Notes: generated from the letters alone by a model not told the origin. Shown: positions 17,727-29,422, counted from the first letter of the stretch. The stretch is DNA of 64,000 nucleotides from Aeromonas australiensis (GCF_000819725.1 NZ_CDDH01000057.1:62001-126000), one strand, 5' to 3'. Translations and numbers: made by a program.

Positions 17727-18551
17727 ATGCAGCACGATGGATATTGGGTTTTCTCGCAGATTGATCCCGTAGCATTCAGTTTGGGACCACTATCGGTACG
17801 CTGGTATGGTCTCATGTACCTGTTTGGTTTCGCGTTTGCCATGTGGCTGGCTGGCCGTCGCGCCGATGCACCAAACAGCGGCTGGACCCGCAACGAGGTG
17901 TCGGATCTGCTGTTTTACGGCTTCCTCGGGGTGATCCTCGGTGGCCGTGTCGGTTACGTGCTGTTTTACAACTTCGATCTTTTCCTCGCAGATCCCACCT
18001 ACCTGTTCAAAATCTGGACCGGCGGCATGTCGTTCCACGGTGGCCTGATCGGGGTGATCACCGCGATGATCTGGTTTGCCCACAAGACCAAGCGCCACTT
18101 CTTCACCGTGGCTGACTTTGTGGCACCGCTCATTCCGTTTGGTCTCGGTGTCGGCCGGATCGGCAACTTCCTCAACGGCGAGTTGTGGGGCCGGGTCACC
18201 GATGTGCCCTGGGCCATCATCTTCCCGGAGGCTGGCCCCGAGCCGCGTCATCCCTCCCAGCTCTACCAGTTCGCACTGGAAGGGGTGGTGCTGTTCATCA
18301 TCCTCAACCTGTTCTGGCGCAAGAATCCGCCGCGCGGCGCCATCTCTGGCATGTTCCTGCTGTTCTACGGCCTGTTCCGTTTCCTGGTGGAGTTTGTGCG
18401 CCAGCCGGACAGCCAGCTTGGTCTTTACTTTCAGGAGATCAGCATGGGCCAGATCCTCTCCACCCCGATGATTATCGCCGGTGCCCTGATGATCTGGGCC
18501 GCCTACAAGCGCCCGCAGTTGTTCGGTAATGCCGTGAAGGAGGCGAAATAA
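17727..18551 (+). CDS. lgt: Prolipoprotein diacylglyceryl transferase Lgt
   Basis: A 274-residue inner-membrane enzyme with seven helices, which attaches diacylglycerol to the lipobox cysteine of prolipoproteins. The Lgt signature [16 protein letters not shown] is present, with HGGLIGV and RHPSQLYQF. It is followed by thyA with a one-base TAATG overlap, the order found in E. coli. Confidence 0.97.
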   Translation: MQHDGYWVFSQIDPVAFSLGPLSVRWYGLMYLFGFAFAMWLAGRRADAPNSGWTRNEVSDLLFYGFLGVILGGRVGYVLFYNFDLFLADPTYLFKIWTGGMSFHGGLIGVITAMIWFAHKTKRHFFTVADFVAPLIPFGLGVGRIGNFLNGELWGRVTDVPWAIIFPEAGPEPRHPSQLYQFALEGVVLFIILNLFWRKNPPRGAISGMFLLFYGLFRFLVEFVRQPDSQLGLYFQEISMGQILSTPMIIAGALMIWAAYKRPQLFGNAVKEAK

Positions 18552-19345
18552 TGCGAGCTTATCTCGACCTGATGCAGAAGATCCTCGATGAGGGCACCGT
18601 CAAGTCAGACCGTACCGGCACTGGTACCGTCTCCCTGTTCGGCCATCAGATGCGCTTCAATCTGGCGGAAGGTTTCCCGCTGGTGACCACCAAGAAGTGC
18701 CACCTGCGCTCTATCATTCACGAGCTGCTCTGGTTCCTCAATGGCGATACCAATACCGCTTATCTGAAGGAAAATGGCGTCAGCATCTGGGATGAGTGGG
18801 CCGACGAAAATGGCGATCTGGGGCCGGTTTACGGTGCTCAGTGGCGCTCATGGCCTGCGGCCGACGGGTCTGTCATCGACCAGATCCAGAAGGCTGTGGA
18901 TGACATCAAGCACAACCCGGATTCGCGCCGCATCATCGTCTCCGCCTGGAACGTGGGTGAGCTGGACAAGATGGCGCTGGCTCCCTGTCACGCCTTCTTC
19001 CAGTTCTATGTGGCGGACGGCAAGCTCTCCTGCCAGCTCTACCAGCGCAGCTGTGATGTCTTCCTCGGCCTGCCGTTCAACATCGCCAGCTACGCCCTGC
19101 TGACCCATATGATGGCCCAGCAGTGCAATCTGGAAGTGGGTGACTTCGTCTGGACTGGCGGTGATGTGCATCTCTACGCCAACCACATGGAGCAGACTGC
19201 GCTGCAGCTCTCCCGCGAGCCGCGTCCGTTGCCGACCCTGGTGATCAAGCGCAAGCCCGACACCATCTTCGACTACAAGTTCGAGGATTTCGAGATCCTT
19301 GGCTACGATCCCCACCCGGGTATCAAAGCGCCTGTTGCAATTTAA
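18551..19345 (+). CDS. thyA: Thymidylate synthase ThyA
   Basis: A 264-residue enzyme making dTMP from dUMP and methylene-tetrahydrofolate. The catalytic cysteine is in [38 protein letters not shown] and the C-terminal APVAI are intact. Its ATG overlaps the lgt stop, suggesting coupled translation. A strong bidirectional hairpin follows. Confidence 0.98.
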   Translation: MRAYLDLMQKILDEGTVKSDRTGTGTVSLFGHQMRFNLAEGFPLVTTKKCHLRSIIHELLWFLNGDTNTAYLKENGVSIWDEWADENGDLGPVYGAQWRSWPAADGSVIDQIQKAVDDIKHNPDSRRIIVSAWNVGELDKMALAPCHAFFQFYVADGKLSCQLYQRSCDVFLGLPFNIASYALLTHMMAQQCNLEVGDFVWTGGDVHLYANHMEQTALQLSREPRPLPTLVIKRKPDTIFDYKFEDFEILGYDPHPGIKAPVAI

Positions 19346-19360
19346 GTGCAATGATATGAA

Positions 19361-19390
19361 CAATAAAGGCGCCCATTGGCGCCTTTATTG
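19361..19390 (+). terminator. Terminator after thyA
   Basis: A 13-bp stem, CAATAAAGGCGCC/GGCGCCTTTATTG, with a 4-base loop. Confidence 0.85.
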
Positions 19391-19551
19391 TTCGTACTAC
19401 ACTTATAGCGAGCACTATTGATATCGAAAAGAGTAGAGTTTTTGGCTTTATTATTCGGTTTTACCGATGTTTTTGGTCGTAAGAAACGATTTTCCACTAT
19501 GCTGATGGCTGTCTTAGACTGCTTCCCTTGATCGCAACAGGACGGTTTTAT

Positions 19552-20742
19552 ATGAGCGAAACCATTAAGAAATTTCTGAAGATGGAGAGTGCCGGTGGCA
19601 TCATCCTGATCATTGCTGCCATGTTGGCGATGGTGCTGGCCAACAGCAATCTTGCTTCTTTTTATCAGGCTTTTCTTGATACCCCGGTTCAGATGCGTAT
19701 TGCCAGCCTTGATATTCACAAACCCTTGCTGCTCTGGATCAATGACGGCTTTATGGCTGTCTTCTTCCTGTTGGTTGGTCTGGAAGTGAAGCGTGAAATG
19801 CTGGAAGGGGCGCTCTCGACCCGGGTTCAGGCGACCTTCCCGGCTATCGCGGCGGTGGGTGGCATGCTGGCTCCCGCGCTGATCTACGCTTTCTTCAACT
19901 ATTCGGACGAAGTCGCGCGTGCTGGCTGGGCGATTCCGGCGGCAACGGACATCGCTTTTGCCCTGGGTGTGATGGCTCTGCTCGGCAAGCGAGTGCCAGT
20001 TAGTCTCAAGGTATTCCTGCTGGCGCTGGCCATCATGGATGACCTTGGGGTCATCATCATCATCGCCCTCTTCTATACCCAGCAGCTGTCGCTGGAGGCG
20101 CTGGCAATAGGTATTCTGGCGACCCTCACCCTGCTTTGGATGAATCGCCGTGGTGAGGACAGGATCGGCCTCTACATGCTGGTTGGCCTGGTGCTCTGGG
20201 TCGCGGTGCTCAAATCGGGCGTCCATGCCACTCTGGCCGGTGTGGTGGTAGGTTTTATGATCCCGCTGAAAGGAAAACGCTATGCCTCGCCACTCAAGCA
20301 TCTGGAACACGCACTGCATCCCTGGAGCTCCTATTTGATCCTGCCACTCTTTGCATTTGCGAATGCGGGCGTTTCTCTTGATGGTATCGGTTTTTCAGCA
20401 CTGTTTAGCCCGGTTCCGCTTGGCATCATGCTTGGTCTGTTTGTTGGCAAGCCGCTTGGGGTGTTTACCATCAGCTGGTTATCGGTCAAGTTGGGGGTAG
20501 CCCAGTTGCCTCCTGGCGTCAACTTCAAGCAGATTTTTGCGGTCAGCATCCTCTGTGGTATCGGGTTCACTATGTCGATGTTTATCGCATCGCTGGCATT
20601 TGAGCATGGTGGGCTCGATTATGGCAGTTACTCACGCCTTGGCATCCTGGTTGGATCCACTCTGGCGGCCGTAGTTGGCTATCTCGTCTTGCGGATGTCG
20701 CTTCCCAATCGGGAAGGGGATCAAAGTACGGAGGGGTTATGA
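19552..20742 (+). CDS. nhaA: Na+/H+ antiporter NhaA
   Basis: A 396-residue, 12-helix inner-membrane antiporter (one Na+ out, two H+ in), the main defence against Na+ and alkaline pH. The ion-binding aspartates are in [10 protein letters not shown] and the double Asp of AIMDDLGVI; the N-terminal half has [16 protein letters not shown]. The ATG at 19552 follows CAGGA; eight upstream residues in frame are rejected. It overlaps the next gene by four bases and lies upstream of nhaR. Confidence 0.97.
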   Translation: MSETIKKFLKMESAGGIILIIAAMLAMVLANSNLASFYQAFLDTPVQMRIASLDIHKPLLLWINDGFMAVFFLLVGLEVKREMLEGALSTRVQATFPAIAAVGGMLAPALIYAFFNYSDEVARAGWAIPAATDIAFALGVMALLGKRVPVSLKVFLLALAIMDDLGVIIIIALFYTQQLSLEALAIGILATLTLLWMNRRGEDRIGLYMLVGLVLWVAVLKSGVHATLAGVVVGFMIPLKGKRYASPLKHLEHALHPWSSYLILPLFAFANAGVSLDGIGFSALFSPVPLGIMLGLFVGKPLGVFTISWLSVKLGVAQLPPGVNFKQIFAVSILCGIGFTMSMFIASLAFEHGGLDYGSYSRLGILVGSTLAAVVGYLVLRMSLPNREGDQSTEGL

Positions 20743-21143
20743 AAAAATATGGATGGCTCGTGATATTGCTAAGCCCGTCTCTGTTGGCGGCAAGTTTGCA
20801 AGATTGCCAGCAGGATGCCTATTCCGAACCTTGTTCAGCCTATCTTAATGGGGTTGTTGATAGCGCGTTTATGTTGGGGGACAAGCAGACCAAGGCAAAG
20901 TTCGGCGAAACATTTTCCGAACGTGCATTGAGCAGCCGTGCCGGCGAGCTGGTCAAACAGTCCAATAAACGCTACTGCGGTGAACGTATGCCTGATAAAA
21001 ACTACCTCAAGGGGCGATTGCAAGAGCGTTTCACTGCAAACAAGGTTGACTCGATCAGCGACATGTATGACATTCTGGCGGTTGAACTTAGCTGCTACCG
21101 GAGCCCGCGTACCGCGGGAACCCCACAGGATGTCACACCTTAA
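20739..21143 (+). CDS. Unknown exported four-cysteine protein between nhaA and nhaR
   Basis: A 134-residue protein with a signal peptide ([18 protein letters not shown], cleavage near 18) and four cysteines in the mature part (23, 32, 80, 119), enough for two disulfides. It starts inside the nhaA stop (ATGA) and ends 14 bp inside nhaR, so the three genes are tightly coupled. The pattern C-x2-Y-L-x-G-V-V-D near residue 32, with C and P near 80, weakly recalls small periplasmic Rap1a/Tai-type folds, but this is only an impression. A periplasmic role linked to Na+ or pH stress is inferred from context. Confidence 0.8.
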   Translation: MKKYGWLVILLSPSLLAASLQDCQQDAYSEPCSAYLNGVVDSAFMLGDKQTKAKFGETFSERALSSRAGELVKQSNKRYCGERMPDKNYLKGRLQERFTANKVDSISDMYDILAVELSCYRSPRTAGTPQDVTP

Positions 21144-22062
21144 CTACAACCATCTCTACTATTTCTGGATGACTCAGAAGAAGGGCTCCGTCACGCAAGC
21201 GGCGGAAGCCCTTTTTCTCACCCCGCAAACCGTGACCGGTCAGATTAAGCTGCTTGAGCAGCGCCTCGGTGGCAAGCTGCTCAAGCGCAAAGGGCGCAGC
21301 CTTGAGGCGACCGAGCTGGGTCAGCTGGTGTTTCGCTATGCTGACAAGATGTTCAGCCTCTCCTATGAGATGCTCGATATCGTCAATTACCGTAAGGAGA
21401 GCCAGATCCTGTTCGACGTCGGTATCGCTGATGCGCTCTCCAAGCGCTTGGCCAGCCGTGTGCTGCTCTCCGTTATCCCCAATGATGGTTCCATCCACCT
21501 GCGTTGCTTCGAATCGACTCACGAGCTGCTGCTGGAGCAGTTGAGCGAGCACAAGCTCGATATGATCCTCTCCGACTGCCCGGTGGACTCCAGCCAACAT
21601 GCTGGCTTGCTCTCGAAACGGCTGGGCGGTTGTGGTGTCAGTTTTTTCTGCAAGGCACCGCTGCCTGAAAAGCCTTTTCCTGCTTGTCTGGAGGAGCGCA
21701 AGTTGTTAATCCCTGGTCGCCGTACCGCTATGGGGCGTCAGCTGACCCAATGGTTCGAGCAGCAGGGGGTATCCCCCAGTATTCTTGGCGAGTTCGATGA
21801 TGCCGCCCTGATGAAGGCGTTTGGCTTTTTTAATCAGGGGATTTTCATGGCTCCGACCATCTATCGTGAGGAGCTCCTTGAAGGAGAGGATGTCATGTTG
21901 CTTGGGGAGACCCAGGAGCTGATGGAGGAGTATTACGTTATTTTCGCCGAGCGAATGATCCAGCATCCGGCGGTGAAGCGGGTCTGTGAGAGTGACTTTA
22001 CTTTCCTTTTTGCCGGGGAAGAGAACTTCTCTGCGATCCAACCGACCACCCTGTCGTTTTAA
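21130..22062 (+). CDS. nhaR: Transcriptional activator of nhaA, NhaR
   Basis: A 310-residue LysR regulator that senses Na+ and activates nhaA. It matches E. coli NhaR along its length: [86 protein letters not shown] and [21 protein letters not shown]. The true start is ATG 21130; the open frame extends further upstream in the previous gene. Confidence 0.95.
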   Translation: MSHLNYNHLYYFWMTQKKGSVTQAAEALFLTPQTVTGQIKLLEQRLGGKLLKRKGRSLEATELGQLVFRYADKMFSLSYEMLDIVNYRKESQILFDVGIADALSKRLASRVLLSVIPNDGSIHLRCFESTHELLLEQLSEHKLDMILSDCPVDSSQHAGLLSKRLGGCGVSFFCKAPLPEKPFPACLEERKLLIPGRRTAMGRQLTQWFEQQGVSPSILGEFDDAALMKAFGFFNQGIFMAPTIYREELLEGEDVMLLGETQELMEEYYVIFAERMIQHPAVKRVCESDFTFLFAGEENFSAIQPTTLSF

Positions 22063-22113
22063 AACGGCCCGTCACCACGTATCATCGACGATAAGTGGCA
22101 GAGGAGAGATGTG

Positions 22114-22416
22114 ATGCAACTTGAAGAGATGGCAGCCAATGCGAATCGGGCTGTAGCACTGCTCAAGGCGTTGGCCAACGAGCGGCGACTCTTTATCCTG
22201 TGCCATCTGCTGGAGCGGGAGTTGTCGGTGGGGGAGCTTAACGAGCAGTTGGGTTTGAGTCAGTCGGCCTTATCACAGCATCTGGCGCTGTTGCGGCGGG
22301 ATGAGCTGGTGGCGACGCGCAAAGAGGCACAGACGGTCTACTATTCGCTGCGCAGCCATGAGGTGCGTGAGGTGATCAGTTTGCTGCATCGACTTTATTG
22401 CAGCGCAGACAAATAA
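22114..22416 (+). CDS. hlyU: ArsR-family regulator HlyU
   Basis: A 100-residue winged-helix ArsR/SmtB-type regulator close to Vibrio HlyU (LLKALANERRLFILCHLLERELSVGELNEQLGLSQSALSQHLALLRRDELV, RKEAQTVYYSL). In Vibrio HlyU relieves H-NS silencing of toxin genes and lacks metal ligands. Cysteines here are in the RLFILCHL helix and near the C terminus (RLYCSADK), the pair implicated in redox sensing in relatives. ATG 22114 has better spacing to GAGGAG than the GTG three bases earlier. Confidence 0.85.
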   Translation: MQLEEMAANANRAVALLKALANERRLFILCHLLERELSVGELNEQLGLSQSALSQHLALLRRDELVATRKEAQTVYYSLRSHEVREVISLLHRLYCSADK

Positions 22417-22442
22417 AAAACCGGCACTAAGGCCGGTTTTTT
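22415..22442. terminator. Bidirectional terminator between hlyU and rpsT
   Basis: AAAAAACCGGC/GCCGGTTTTTT stem. The A and T runs on the two sides serve both convergent genes. Confidence 0.9.
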
Positions 22443-22465
22443 CAGCTTTTATCAGCAGATGCTGA

Positions 22466-22729
22466 TTAAGCCATAGCTTTGATCTGGGCAGACAGGCGGC
22501 TCTTGTGACGAGCAGCTTTGTTCTTGTGGATCAGGCCTTTGGTCGCCATACGATCCATGATCGGCTGAGCAACAGCGAAAGCGGCAGTCGCAGCAGCTTT
22601 GTCGCCAGAGGCGATAGCAGCGATGACTTTCTTCAGGTAGGTACGGGTCATGGAACGACGGCTGGCGTTGTGCTGACGGCGTTTTTCTGACTGAAGAGCG
22701 CGCTTCTTAGCAGATTTGATGTTAGCCAA
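22466..22729 (-). CDS. rpsT: 30S ribosomal protein S20
   Basis: An 87-residue S20 ([26 protein letters not shown]), full length, transcribed alone and divergent from murJ. Confidence 0.98.
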   Translation of the reverse strand: MANIKSAKKRALQSEKRRQHNASRRSMTRTYLKKVIAAIASGDKAAATAAFAVAQPIMDRMATKGLIHKNKAARHKSRLSAQIKAMA

Positions 22730-22920
22730 GGTAAAACTCCTAAAACTGTCTTAGCGAGTGTATTGAAAAGGCCCGGAAATATGCCCTTCCAACCACATAA
22801 TGTCAAATGATTTGTGCAAATAAACACCGCCTCCCGGTGGTGTGTCAGTAGGGAGACGGTTAAACTGTCGGCCGATTCTAGCAGCATTCTTTTCATTCTG
22901 ACAGTTCCAGAGGCCTCGTC

Positions 22921-24483
22921 TTGAGTAAGAAATTGATCAAATCCGGCATGATAGTGTCCGGAATGACGCTGGCATCCCGTGTAATGGGCTTGGTTCGCGA
23001 TGTGGTCATCGCCAATCTGCTCGGTGCCGGGGTGGCCGCCGACGTCTTCTTTTTTGCCAATCGCATTCCCAACTTTCTGCGTCGTCTGTTCGCCGAAGGT
23101 GCCTTCAACCAGGCCTTTGTTCCCGTGATGACGGAGTACAAGAAAAATGGTGACGAGGGGGAGGTGCGTGAATTGTTGGCTGCAGTGGCGGGCACGCTGG
23201 GGGGCATAGTGACTGTGGTCACCCTGCTTGGTGTGCTCGGTTCGGGTGTGCTGACCGCGCTGTTTGGCTGGGGCTGGTTCTGGGATTGGCTGCACGGCGG
23301 CCCTGCGGCCGAGAAGTTCGAGCTCGCCAGTCTGATGCTCAAGATCACCTTCCCCTACCTCTGGTTTATCACCTTTACCGCCATGGCGGGGGCTATTCTC
23401 AACACCTTCGGCCGCTTTGCGGTCTCGTCGTTCACGCCGGTGTTTCTCAACATCACCATGATTGCAGCGGCCTGGTGGATTGCACCGCTGATGGACAATC
23501 CCGAGATTGCGCTGGCGATAGGTGTTTTTTTGGGTGGTTTGGTACAGTTTTTGTTCCAGTTCCCGTTTTTACGCCAAATCAACATGCTGGTGTGGCCGAA
23601 GTGGGGATGGCATCACCCCGGGGTGGTGAAGATCCGCACCCTGATGATCCCCGCCCTGTTCGGGGTCTCGGTCAGCCAGATCAACCTGCTGGTCAACACC
23701 ATGCTGGCCTCCTTCCTGGCGACCGGTGCCATCAGTTACCTCTACTACTCGGATCGCCTGCTGGAGTTCCCCCTCGGCCTCTTTGCGGTGGCCATCAGTA
23801 CTGTGATCCTGCCTGCCCTGGCAAAGAAGCATGTGGATGCCGATCCGGCCGACTTCTCCCGCACCATGGATTGGGGGGTGCGGATGGTGATGCTGCTCGG
23901 CCTGCCCGCCATGATCGGCATTGCGGTCATGCGCGAGCCGATTCTGCGGGTGCTGTTTATGCGCGGCGAATTTGGCCTGCATGAGGTGAGCATGTCCAGT
24001 GCCAGTTTGTTGGCCTCCACTACCGGTCTGCTCTCCCTGATGCTGATCAAGGTGCTGGCGCCCGGTTACTACGCCCGTCAGGATACCAAGACGCCGGTAC
24101 GGATCGGGGTGATGGCGATGATTGCCAATATGGTCTGCAACCTTATCTTCATCTACCCGCTCGGTTATGTGGGGCTGGCGCTCTCGACCGCCTGCTCGGG
24201 CACTCTGAATGCTGCCTTGCTGTTCAAGGGGCTGTACCAGCAGAGCGTCTATCGTCCCTCCCGCCATACCGGCGTGTTCTGCCTCAAGCTGCTGGTCGCC
24301 AGCGTGCTGATGGGGGGCGTGCTCGCCTACCTGTCGCCGGATCTGGCCCAGTGGGGCGCATGGAGCATGGGCAAGGCCAGTCTGCAGCTGACCATGCTGC
24401 TGTCGCTGGGGGCTGCGGTCTATGCCGTGGTGTTGCTGCTGCTGGGCATTCGGCCGCGTCACCTTAAATCGGGGCAGCAGTAG
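22921..24483 (+). CDS. murJ: Lipid II flippase MurJ
   Basis: A 520-residue MOP-superfamily membrane protein with about 14 helices, which flips lipid II for peptidoglycan synthesis. Family hallmarks are GLVRDVVIANLLGAG, ADVFFFANRIPNFLRRLFAEGAFNQAFVPV, YYSDRLLEFPLGLFAVAIS and APGYYARQDTKTPV. The start is TTG 22921, giving MSKKLIKSGMIVSG as in relatives; the next ATG (22948) would lose the first residues of helix 1. It is upstream of ribF. Confidence 0.94.
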   Translation: MSKKLIKSGMIVSGMTLASRVMGLVRDVVIANLLGAGVAADVFFFANRIPNFLRRLFAEGAFNQAFVPVMTEYKKNGDEGEVRELLAAVAGTLGGIVTVVTLLGVLGSGVLTALFGWGWFWDWLHGGPAAEKFELASLMLKITFPYLWFITFTAMAGAILNTFGRFAVSSFTPVFLNITMIAAAWWIAPLMDNPEIALAIGVFLGGLVQFLFQFPFLRQINMLVWPKWGWHHPGVVKIRTLMIPALFGVSVSQINLLVNTMLASFLATGAISYLYYSDRLLEFPLGLFAVAISTVILPALAKKHVDADPADFSRTMDWGVRMVMLLGLPAMIGIAVMREPILRVLFMRGEFGLHEVSMSSASLLASTTGLLSLMLIKVLAPGYYARQDTKTPVRIGVMAMIANMVCNLIFIYPLGYVGLALSTACSGTLNAALLFKGLYQQSVYRPSRHTGVFCLKLLVASVLMGGVLAYLSPDLAQWGAWSMGKASLQLTMLLSLGAAVYAVVLLLLGIRPRHLKSGQQ

Positions 24484-24637
24484 CCGTGATCCTGCGGCGC
24501 CATGGGGATAGTGCCTCATGGCGCCGTAGATGGCGGGCTTGGGCCCGGATAGTTGAAATCAGGCTATGAGGGCTGACCCTGCCTGCTGCCTGATATATAA
24601 TCCGCCGATTTCCATGGCAGCAACGCACAAGGCACTG

Positions 24638-25612
24638 ATGGAGCTTATTCGCGGCATTCACAATCTCAAGCCCCGTCACCGGGGATGTGTATTAACCATT
24701 GGCAACTTTGATGGGGTTCATCAGGGTCACCATGCGGTATTGGCACGTCTCAAGGAGAAAGCGGCCCAGCTGGGATTGCCCGCCTGCGTCATGCTGTTTG
24801 AGCCGCAGCCGCTGGAGCTGTTTGCCGGCACGGCAGCGCCTGCCCGGCTGAGCCGGTTGCGGGAAAAGTACGAAGCGCTGCAGGGGCTGCATATCGATCG
24901 CATGCTCTGCGTGCGCTTCAGCCGCCGTTTTGCCAACCAGGCCGCGACTGAGTTTATCGAGCAGTTGCTGGTGGAGAAGCTCGGGGTGCGCTATCTGGTG
25001 GTCGGCGACGATTTTCGCTTCGGAAAGGGGCGGGAAGGGGACTTCCATCTGCTGGAAGAGGCGGGCCGCCGCTTCGGCTTCGAGGTGATCAGTACCCAGA
25101 GCTTCCAGCTCGCACGGCAGCGAGTCAGCAGCACACTAGTGCGTGAAGCCCTCAAGGCGGGCCGGATGGCGGAAGTGGAGCTGATGCTCGGCCGCCCCTA
25201 TACCATCAGCGGCCGGGTGGCTCACGGTGACAAGCTGGGGCGCACCATAGGTTTTCCCACCGCCAATCTGGCCCTCAAGCGTCAGGTGATCCCGGTCGGT
25301 GGCGTGTTTGCGGTGGAAGTGATATGTTCCGGCAAGACTTTCCCCGGTGTAGCCAATGTGGGTGTACGGCCGACCTTGAGCGGTACACAAGCCAGATTGG
25401 AAGTACATCTTTTTGATTTTTCTGGTGATCTATACGGTCAGCAGGTCAAGGTGCTGCTTCGCCACAAGCTGCGCGAAGAGCAGAAGTTTGCCTCTTTCAC
25501 CGCCTTGAAAGAGCAGATCGAACGAGATGCCCTGGCGGCCCGAGCCTGGTTCGGGCTGCCACAATTTCATTTACCCAGCACTCTTTTAGCAAAGAAGGGA
25601 ACCCAGGACTGA
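24638..25612 (+). CDS. ribF: Bifunctional riboflavin kinase/FAD synthetase RibF
   Basis: A 324-residue enzyme turning riboflavin into FMN and FAD. The adenylyltransferase domain ([28 protein letters not shown]) is followed by the kinase domain ([21 protein letters not shown]). ATG 24638 gives [10 protein letters not shown] as in E. coli and has AAGG at the right distance; longer starts at 24566 and 24614 do not. It overlaps ileS by one base. Confidence 0.95.
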   Translation: MELIRGIHNLKPRHRGCVLTIGNFDGVHQGHHAVLARLKEKAAQLGLPACVMLFEPQPLELFAGTAAPARLSRLREKYEALQGLHIDRMLCVRFSRRFANQAATEFIEQLLVEKLGVRYLVVGDDFRFGKGREGDFHLLEEAGRRFGFEVISTQSFQLARQRVSSTLVREALKAGRMAEVELMLGRPYTISGRVAHGDKLGRTIGFPTANLALKRQVIPVGGVFAVEVICSGKTFPGVANVGVRPTLSGTQARLEVHLFDFSGDLYGQQVKVLLRHKLREEQKFASFTALKEQIERDALAARAWFGLPQFHLPSTLLAKKGTQD

Positions 25613-28473
25613 TGAGCGACTATAAACACACCCTGAATCTTCCGGAAACCGAGTTTCCGATGCGTGGCGATCTGGCCAAGCGCGAACCCAACATGCTGAA
25701 ACGTTGGTACGATCAGGATCTCTACGGCGCTATTCGCCGCGCCAAAGCGGGCAAGCCTTCTTTCATTCTGCATGATGGCCCCCCCTATGCGAACGGCAAC
25801 ATTCACATCGGTCACTCGGTCAACAAGATCCTCAAAGACATCATCATCAAGTCCAAGGGCCTCTCCGGTTTCGATTCCCCCTATGTGCCGGGTTGGGATT
25901 GCCACGGTCTGCCTATCGAACTGAAAGTGGAAGGCATGGTCGGCAAGCCGGGCGAGAAGGTTTCCGCTGCCGAATTCCGCGCCGAGTGCCGCAAATACGC
26001 CAAGACCCAGATCGAAGCGCAGAAGACCGACTTCATCCGTCTGGGTGTGCTGGGCGACTGGGAACACCCCTACCTGACCATGGATTTTGGCACCGAAGCC
26101 AACATCATCCGCTCCATGGCCAAGATCGTTGAAAACGGTCACCTGCACAAAGGCTCCAAGCCGGTGCACTGGTGTACCGATTGCGGCTCAGCGCTGGCTG
26201 AAGCCGAAGTTGAGTACTACGACAAGAACTCCCCCTCCATCGATGTGCGCTTCAAGGCTGTCGACGAGGTGGGCGTTGTTGCCAAGTTTGACTGCGCCGA
26301 AGGCCACCCCGGTAAAGGCCCGATCTCTGCGGTGATCTGGACCACCACCCCGTGGACCCTGCCTGCTAACCGCGCCATCGCCATGCACGCTGATCTGGAC
26401 TACGCACTGGTGCAGGTTGAAGGTGAGCATCCCGAGCGTCTGATCCTGGCCGCCGAGCTGGTCAAGGATGTGATGGATCGCGCCGGTATCGAAAAGTTCC
26501 ACAATCTGGGCTACGCCAAGGGCGCCGCGCTCGAGCTGCTGCGCTTCAACCACCCCTTCTACAGCTTCGATGTGCCGGTGGTACTGGGTGATCACGTTAC
26601 TTTGGATGCCGGTACCGGTGCCGTCCACACTGCGCCTGGCCACGGTCAGGAAGACTTCGTGGTCGGTCAGAAGTACGGTCTGGAAGTGGCCAACCCGGTT
26701 GGCAGCAACGGCGTCTATCTGCCGGATACCGAACTGTTTGCCGGTCAGCATGTGTTCAAAGCCAATGCCTCCGTGATCGAGGTGCTGACCGAGCGCGGCG
26801 CTCTGCTGCATCACAAGGTGTTCAACCACTCCTACCCGCACTGCTGGCGTCACAAGACCCCGATCATCTTCCGTGCTACCCCCCAGTGGTTTATCAGCAT
26901 GGAGCAGAAGGGTCTGCGCAAACGCGCGCTGGAAGAGATCGAGCGCATCGAGCAAGACGGTATCAAACAGCAAGGCCAGAGCGGCTGGGTACCTGCCTGG
27001 GGTAAAAACCGTATCCAGGCGATGGTCGAGAACCGTCCTGACTGGTGTATATCCCGTCAGCGCACCTGGGGTGTGCCCATCTCCCTGTTCGTCCATAAAG
27101 AGACCCAGCAGCTGCACCCGGAATCTGTACGCCTGATGGAAGAGGTGGCCAAGCGGGTCGAGCAGTCCGGCATTCAGGCCTGGTGGGATCTGGACAAGGC
27201 GGAGCTGCTGGGTGCCGATGCCGACATGTACGACAAGGTGCCTGACACCCTGGACGTCTGGTTTGACTCCGGTTCTACCCACGCCTCCGTGGTTGATGCC
27301 CGTCCCGAGTTCAACGGCAAGCCGGCCGACATGTATCTGGAAGGCTCTGACCAGCACCGTGGCTGGTTCATGTCCTCCCTGATGATCGGTGTGGCCATGA
27401 AAGACAAGGCTCCCTACAACCAGGTGCTGACTCACGGCTTCACCGTGGATGGTCAGGGTCGCAAGATGTCCAAGTCCATCGGCAACGTGGTAAGCCCGCA
27501 AGACGTAATGAACAAGCTGGGTGCCGACATCCTGCGTCTGTGGGTAGCGAGCACTGACTACACCGGCGAGATGACCGTCTCCGACGAGATCCTCAAGCGT
27601 TCTGCCGATGCTTATCGTCGTATTCGCAACACTGCCCGCTTCCTGCTGGCCAACCTGAACGGCTTCAATCCGGCGACCGACATGGTGGCCCCTGCCGACA
27701 TGGTGGTGGTGGATCGCTGGGCTGTGGGTCGTGCCAAAGCGGTACAGGCCGAGATCATGGCGGCATTTGACGAGTACAACTTCCACGGCGTAACTCAGAA
27801 GCTGATGCAGTTCTGCTCCATCGAGATGGGCTCCTTCTATCTGGACGTCATCAAGGATCGCCAGTACACCGCCAAGGCTGACAGCCTGGCCCGTCGCTCC
27901 TGCCAGACCGCCCTCTATCACATCGCCGAGGCCATGGTGCGCTGGATGGCGCCGATCATGAGCTTCACCGCTGATGAAATCTGGGCGCTGCTGCCGGGCG
28001 AGCGTGGCGAGTTCGTCTTCACCGAAGAGTGGTACGACGGTCTGTTTGGTCTTGAAGCGGGCGAAGTGCTGAACGACGAGTTCTGGGCCGAGATCCTTGC
28101 TGTACGCGGCGAAGTGAACAAGGCGCTGGAAGTGGCCCGTGGCGAGAAGCGGATCGGCGGCTCCCTGCAGGCCGAGCTGACCCTGTTCGCCAAGCCGGAG
28201 CTGGCTGCGCGCCTGAATGCCCTGGCCGATGAACTGCGCTTCGTGCTGCTCACCTCCAAAGCCAAAGTGGTCGTCACTGACACTGCACCGGCAGATGCCG
28301 TGGCGACCGAGCGTGACGACCTGTGGCTCTGCGTGGCCCAATCTGCTGCCGCCAAGTGCGACCGCTGCTGGCACCATGTGGAAGATGTGGGCACCATCGC
28401 GGGTCATGAAGAGATCTGTGGCCGCTGTGTCACCAACGTCGAGGGTGACGGCGAAACACGTCAATTTGCCTGA
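25612..28473 (+). CDS. ileS: Isoleucyl-tRNA synthetase
   Basis: A 953-residue class I synthetase. HIGH-type motif [17 protein letters not shown] loop ([12 protein letters not shown]), CP1 editing domain ([14 protein letters not shown]) and a C-terminal Cys4 zinc site (CDRCWHH, CGRCV) are intact. It overlaps ribF and lspA by one base each. Confidence 0.98.
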   Translation: MSDYKHTLNLPETEFPMRGDLAKREPNMLKRWYDQDLYGAIRRAKAGKPSFILHDGPPYANGNIHIGHSVNKILKDIIIKSKGLSGFDSPYVPGWDCHGLPIELKVEGMVGKPGEKVSAAEFRAECRKYAKTQIEAQKTDFIRLGVLGDWEHPYLTMDFGTEANIIRSMAKIVENGHLHKGSKPVHWCTDCGSALAEAEVEYYDKNSPSIDVRFKAVDEVGVVAKFDCAEGHPGKGPISAVIWTTTPWTLPANRAIAMHADLDYALVQVEGEHPERLILAAELVKDVMDRAGIEKFHNLGYAKGAALELLRFNHPFYSFDVPVVLGDHVTLDAGTGAVHTAPGHGQEDFVVGQKYGLEVANPVGSNGVYLPDTELFAGQHVFKANASVIEVLTERGALLHHKVFNHSYPHCWRHKTPIIFRATPQWFISMEQKGLRKRALEEIERIEQDGIKQQGQSGWVPAWGKNRIQAMVENRPDWCISRQRTWGVPISLFVHKETQQLHPESVRLMEEVAKRVEQSGIQAWWDLDKAELLGADADMYDKVPDTLDVWFDSGSTHASVVDARPEFNGKPADMYLEGSDQHRGWFMSSLMIGVAMKDKAPYNQVLTHGFTVDGQGRKMSKSIGNVVSPQDVMNKLGADILRLWVASTDYTGEMTVSDEILKRSADAYRRIRNTARFLLANLNGFNPATDMVAPADMVVVDRWAVGRAKAVQAEIMAAFDEYNFHGVTQKLMQFCSIEMGSFYLDVIKDRQYTAKADSLARRSCQTALYHIAEAMVRWMAPIMSFTADEIWALLPGERGEFVFTEEWYDGLFGLEAGEVLNDEFWAEILAVRGEVNKALEVARGEKRIGGSLQAELTLFAKPELAARLNALADELRFVLLTSKAKVVVTDTAPADAVATERDDLWLCVAQSAAAKCDRCWHHVEDVGTIAGHEEICGRCVTNVEGDGETRQFA

Positions 28474-28973
28474 TGAACATGACTCAACATAAAAGCGGCC
28501 TGCGTTGGCTGTGGCTGGCAGTGCTGGCCTTTGTACTGGACCAGGCGAGCAAGCTCGCCGTGGTCGAGTTGCTGCCATTTGGTTACCCGGGGGTGGAGAT
28601 CACCCCCTTCTTTAATCTGGTTCACGTCTACAACAAGGGCGCCGCATTCAGCTTCCTGGCTGATCAGGGGGGCTGGCAGCGCTGGTTCTTCGCGGTGCTG
28701 GCGTTTGCCATCTGTGGATTACTGATCCACTGGCTGCGCAAGCAGTCGGTGACCGAGCGTTGGAGTGGTATCGCCTATTCGCTCATCATCGGCGGCGCCC
28801 TTGGCAACGTGTTTGACCGGTTGGTGCTCGGCCATGTGGTCGACTTCCTCGACTTTTATTGGGGGCGAGCCCACTGGCCGGCGTTCAATCTGGCCGACAG
28901 CTTTATCTTTATCGGCGCAGCCATGATCGTGCTGGAAGGCTTTCGCTCCGACAAACAGAAGGAGGGGTCATGA
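28473..28973 (+). CDS. lspA: Lipoprotein signal peptidase LspA
   Basis: A 166-residue, four-helix inner-membrane aspartyl protease that removes prolipoprotein signal peptides. The two catalytic aspartates are in GNVFDR and VVDFLDFYW; FNLADSFIFIGA is conserved. It lies in the ileS operon and overlaps fkpB by four bases. Confidence 0.97.
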   Translation: MNMTQHKSGLRWLWLAVLAFVLDQASKLAVVELLPFGYPGVEITPFFNLVHVYNKGAAFSFLADQGGWQRWFFAVLAFAICGLLIHWLRKQSVTERWSGIAYSLIIGGALGNVFDRLVLGHVVDFLDFYWGRAHWPAFNLADSFIFIGAAMIVLEGFRSDKQKEGS

Positions 28974-29422
28974 GCCAAGCGATCACTGCAGACAGCAGTG
29001 TGCTGTTCCACTTCACCATCAAGCTGGAAGATGGGTCGGTCGCCGACAGTACTGCGTTGCAGGGCAAGCCTGCTCGGCTGCGGATGGGAGATGGCAGTCT
29101 GACCCCCACCTTCGAGCAGTGCCTGCTGGGGCTTTGTGAAGGGGAGAGCAAGAGCTTTACCCTGGCGCCGGAAGAGGCCTTTGGCCTCTCCAACCCCGAC
29201 AATATCTACCATCTCGACCGTGCCAAGTTTGGTGCAGAAGTGGAGCCCAAAGTCGGCACCATTATCCTGTTCGACCAGCCCAATGGCAGCGAGCTGCCGG
29301 GCATCATCCGGGCGGTAGCCGGGATGTCGGTGACGGTCGATTTTAACCATCCGCTGGCCGGTCATACCGTCACCTTCGAGGTGGAGATCCTGGGGGTTGA
29401 TGATGAGGAGAAGGTGCATTAA
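28970..29422 (+). CDS. fkpB: FKBP-type peptidyl-prolyl isomerase FkpB (SlpA)
   Basis: A 150-residue SlyD/SlpA-like isomerase: an FKBP core split by an insert-in-flap domain (residues 15-40, then [19 protein letters not shown] and [18 protein letters not shown]). GGAGG precedes the ATG inside the lspA stop. It overlaps ispH by one base, the order of E. coli. Confidence 0.94.
   Translation: MSQAITADSSVLFHFTIKLEDGSVADSTALQGKPARLRMGDGSLTPTFEQCLLGLCEGESKSFTLAPEEAFGLSNPDNIYHLDRAKFGAEVEPKVGTIILFDQPNGSELPGIIRAVAGMSVTVDFNHPLAGHTVTFEVEILGVDDEEKVH

Noticed and set aside
24495-24526. Terminator after murJ
   Set aside because: CGGCGCCATG/CATGGCGCCG forms a good hairpin but has no T run and ribF follows closely, so read-through is likely; not listed as a terminator.
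26188-28578. 796-codon open frame antisense to ileS
   Set aside because: A shadow created by G+C-rich codon use in ileS; its translation is His/Gly/Gln-rich without any domain.
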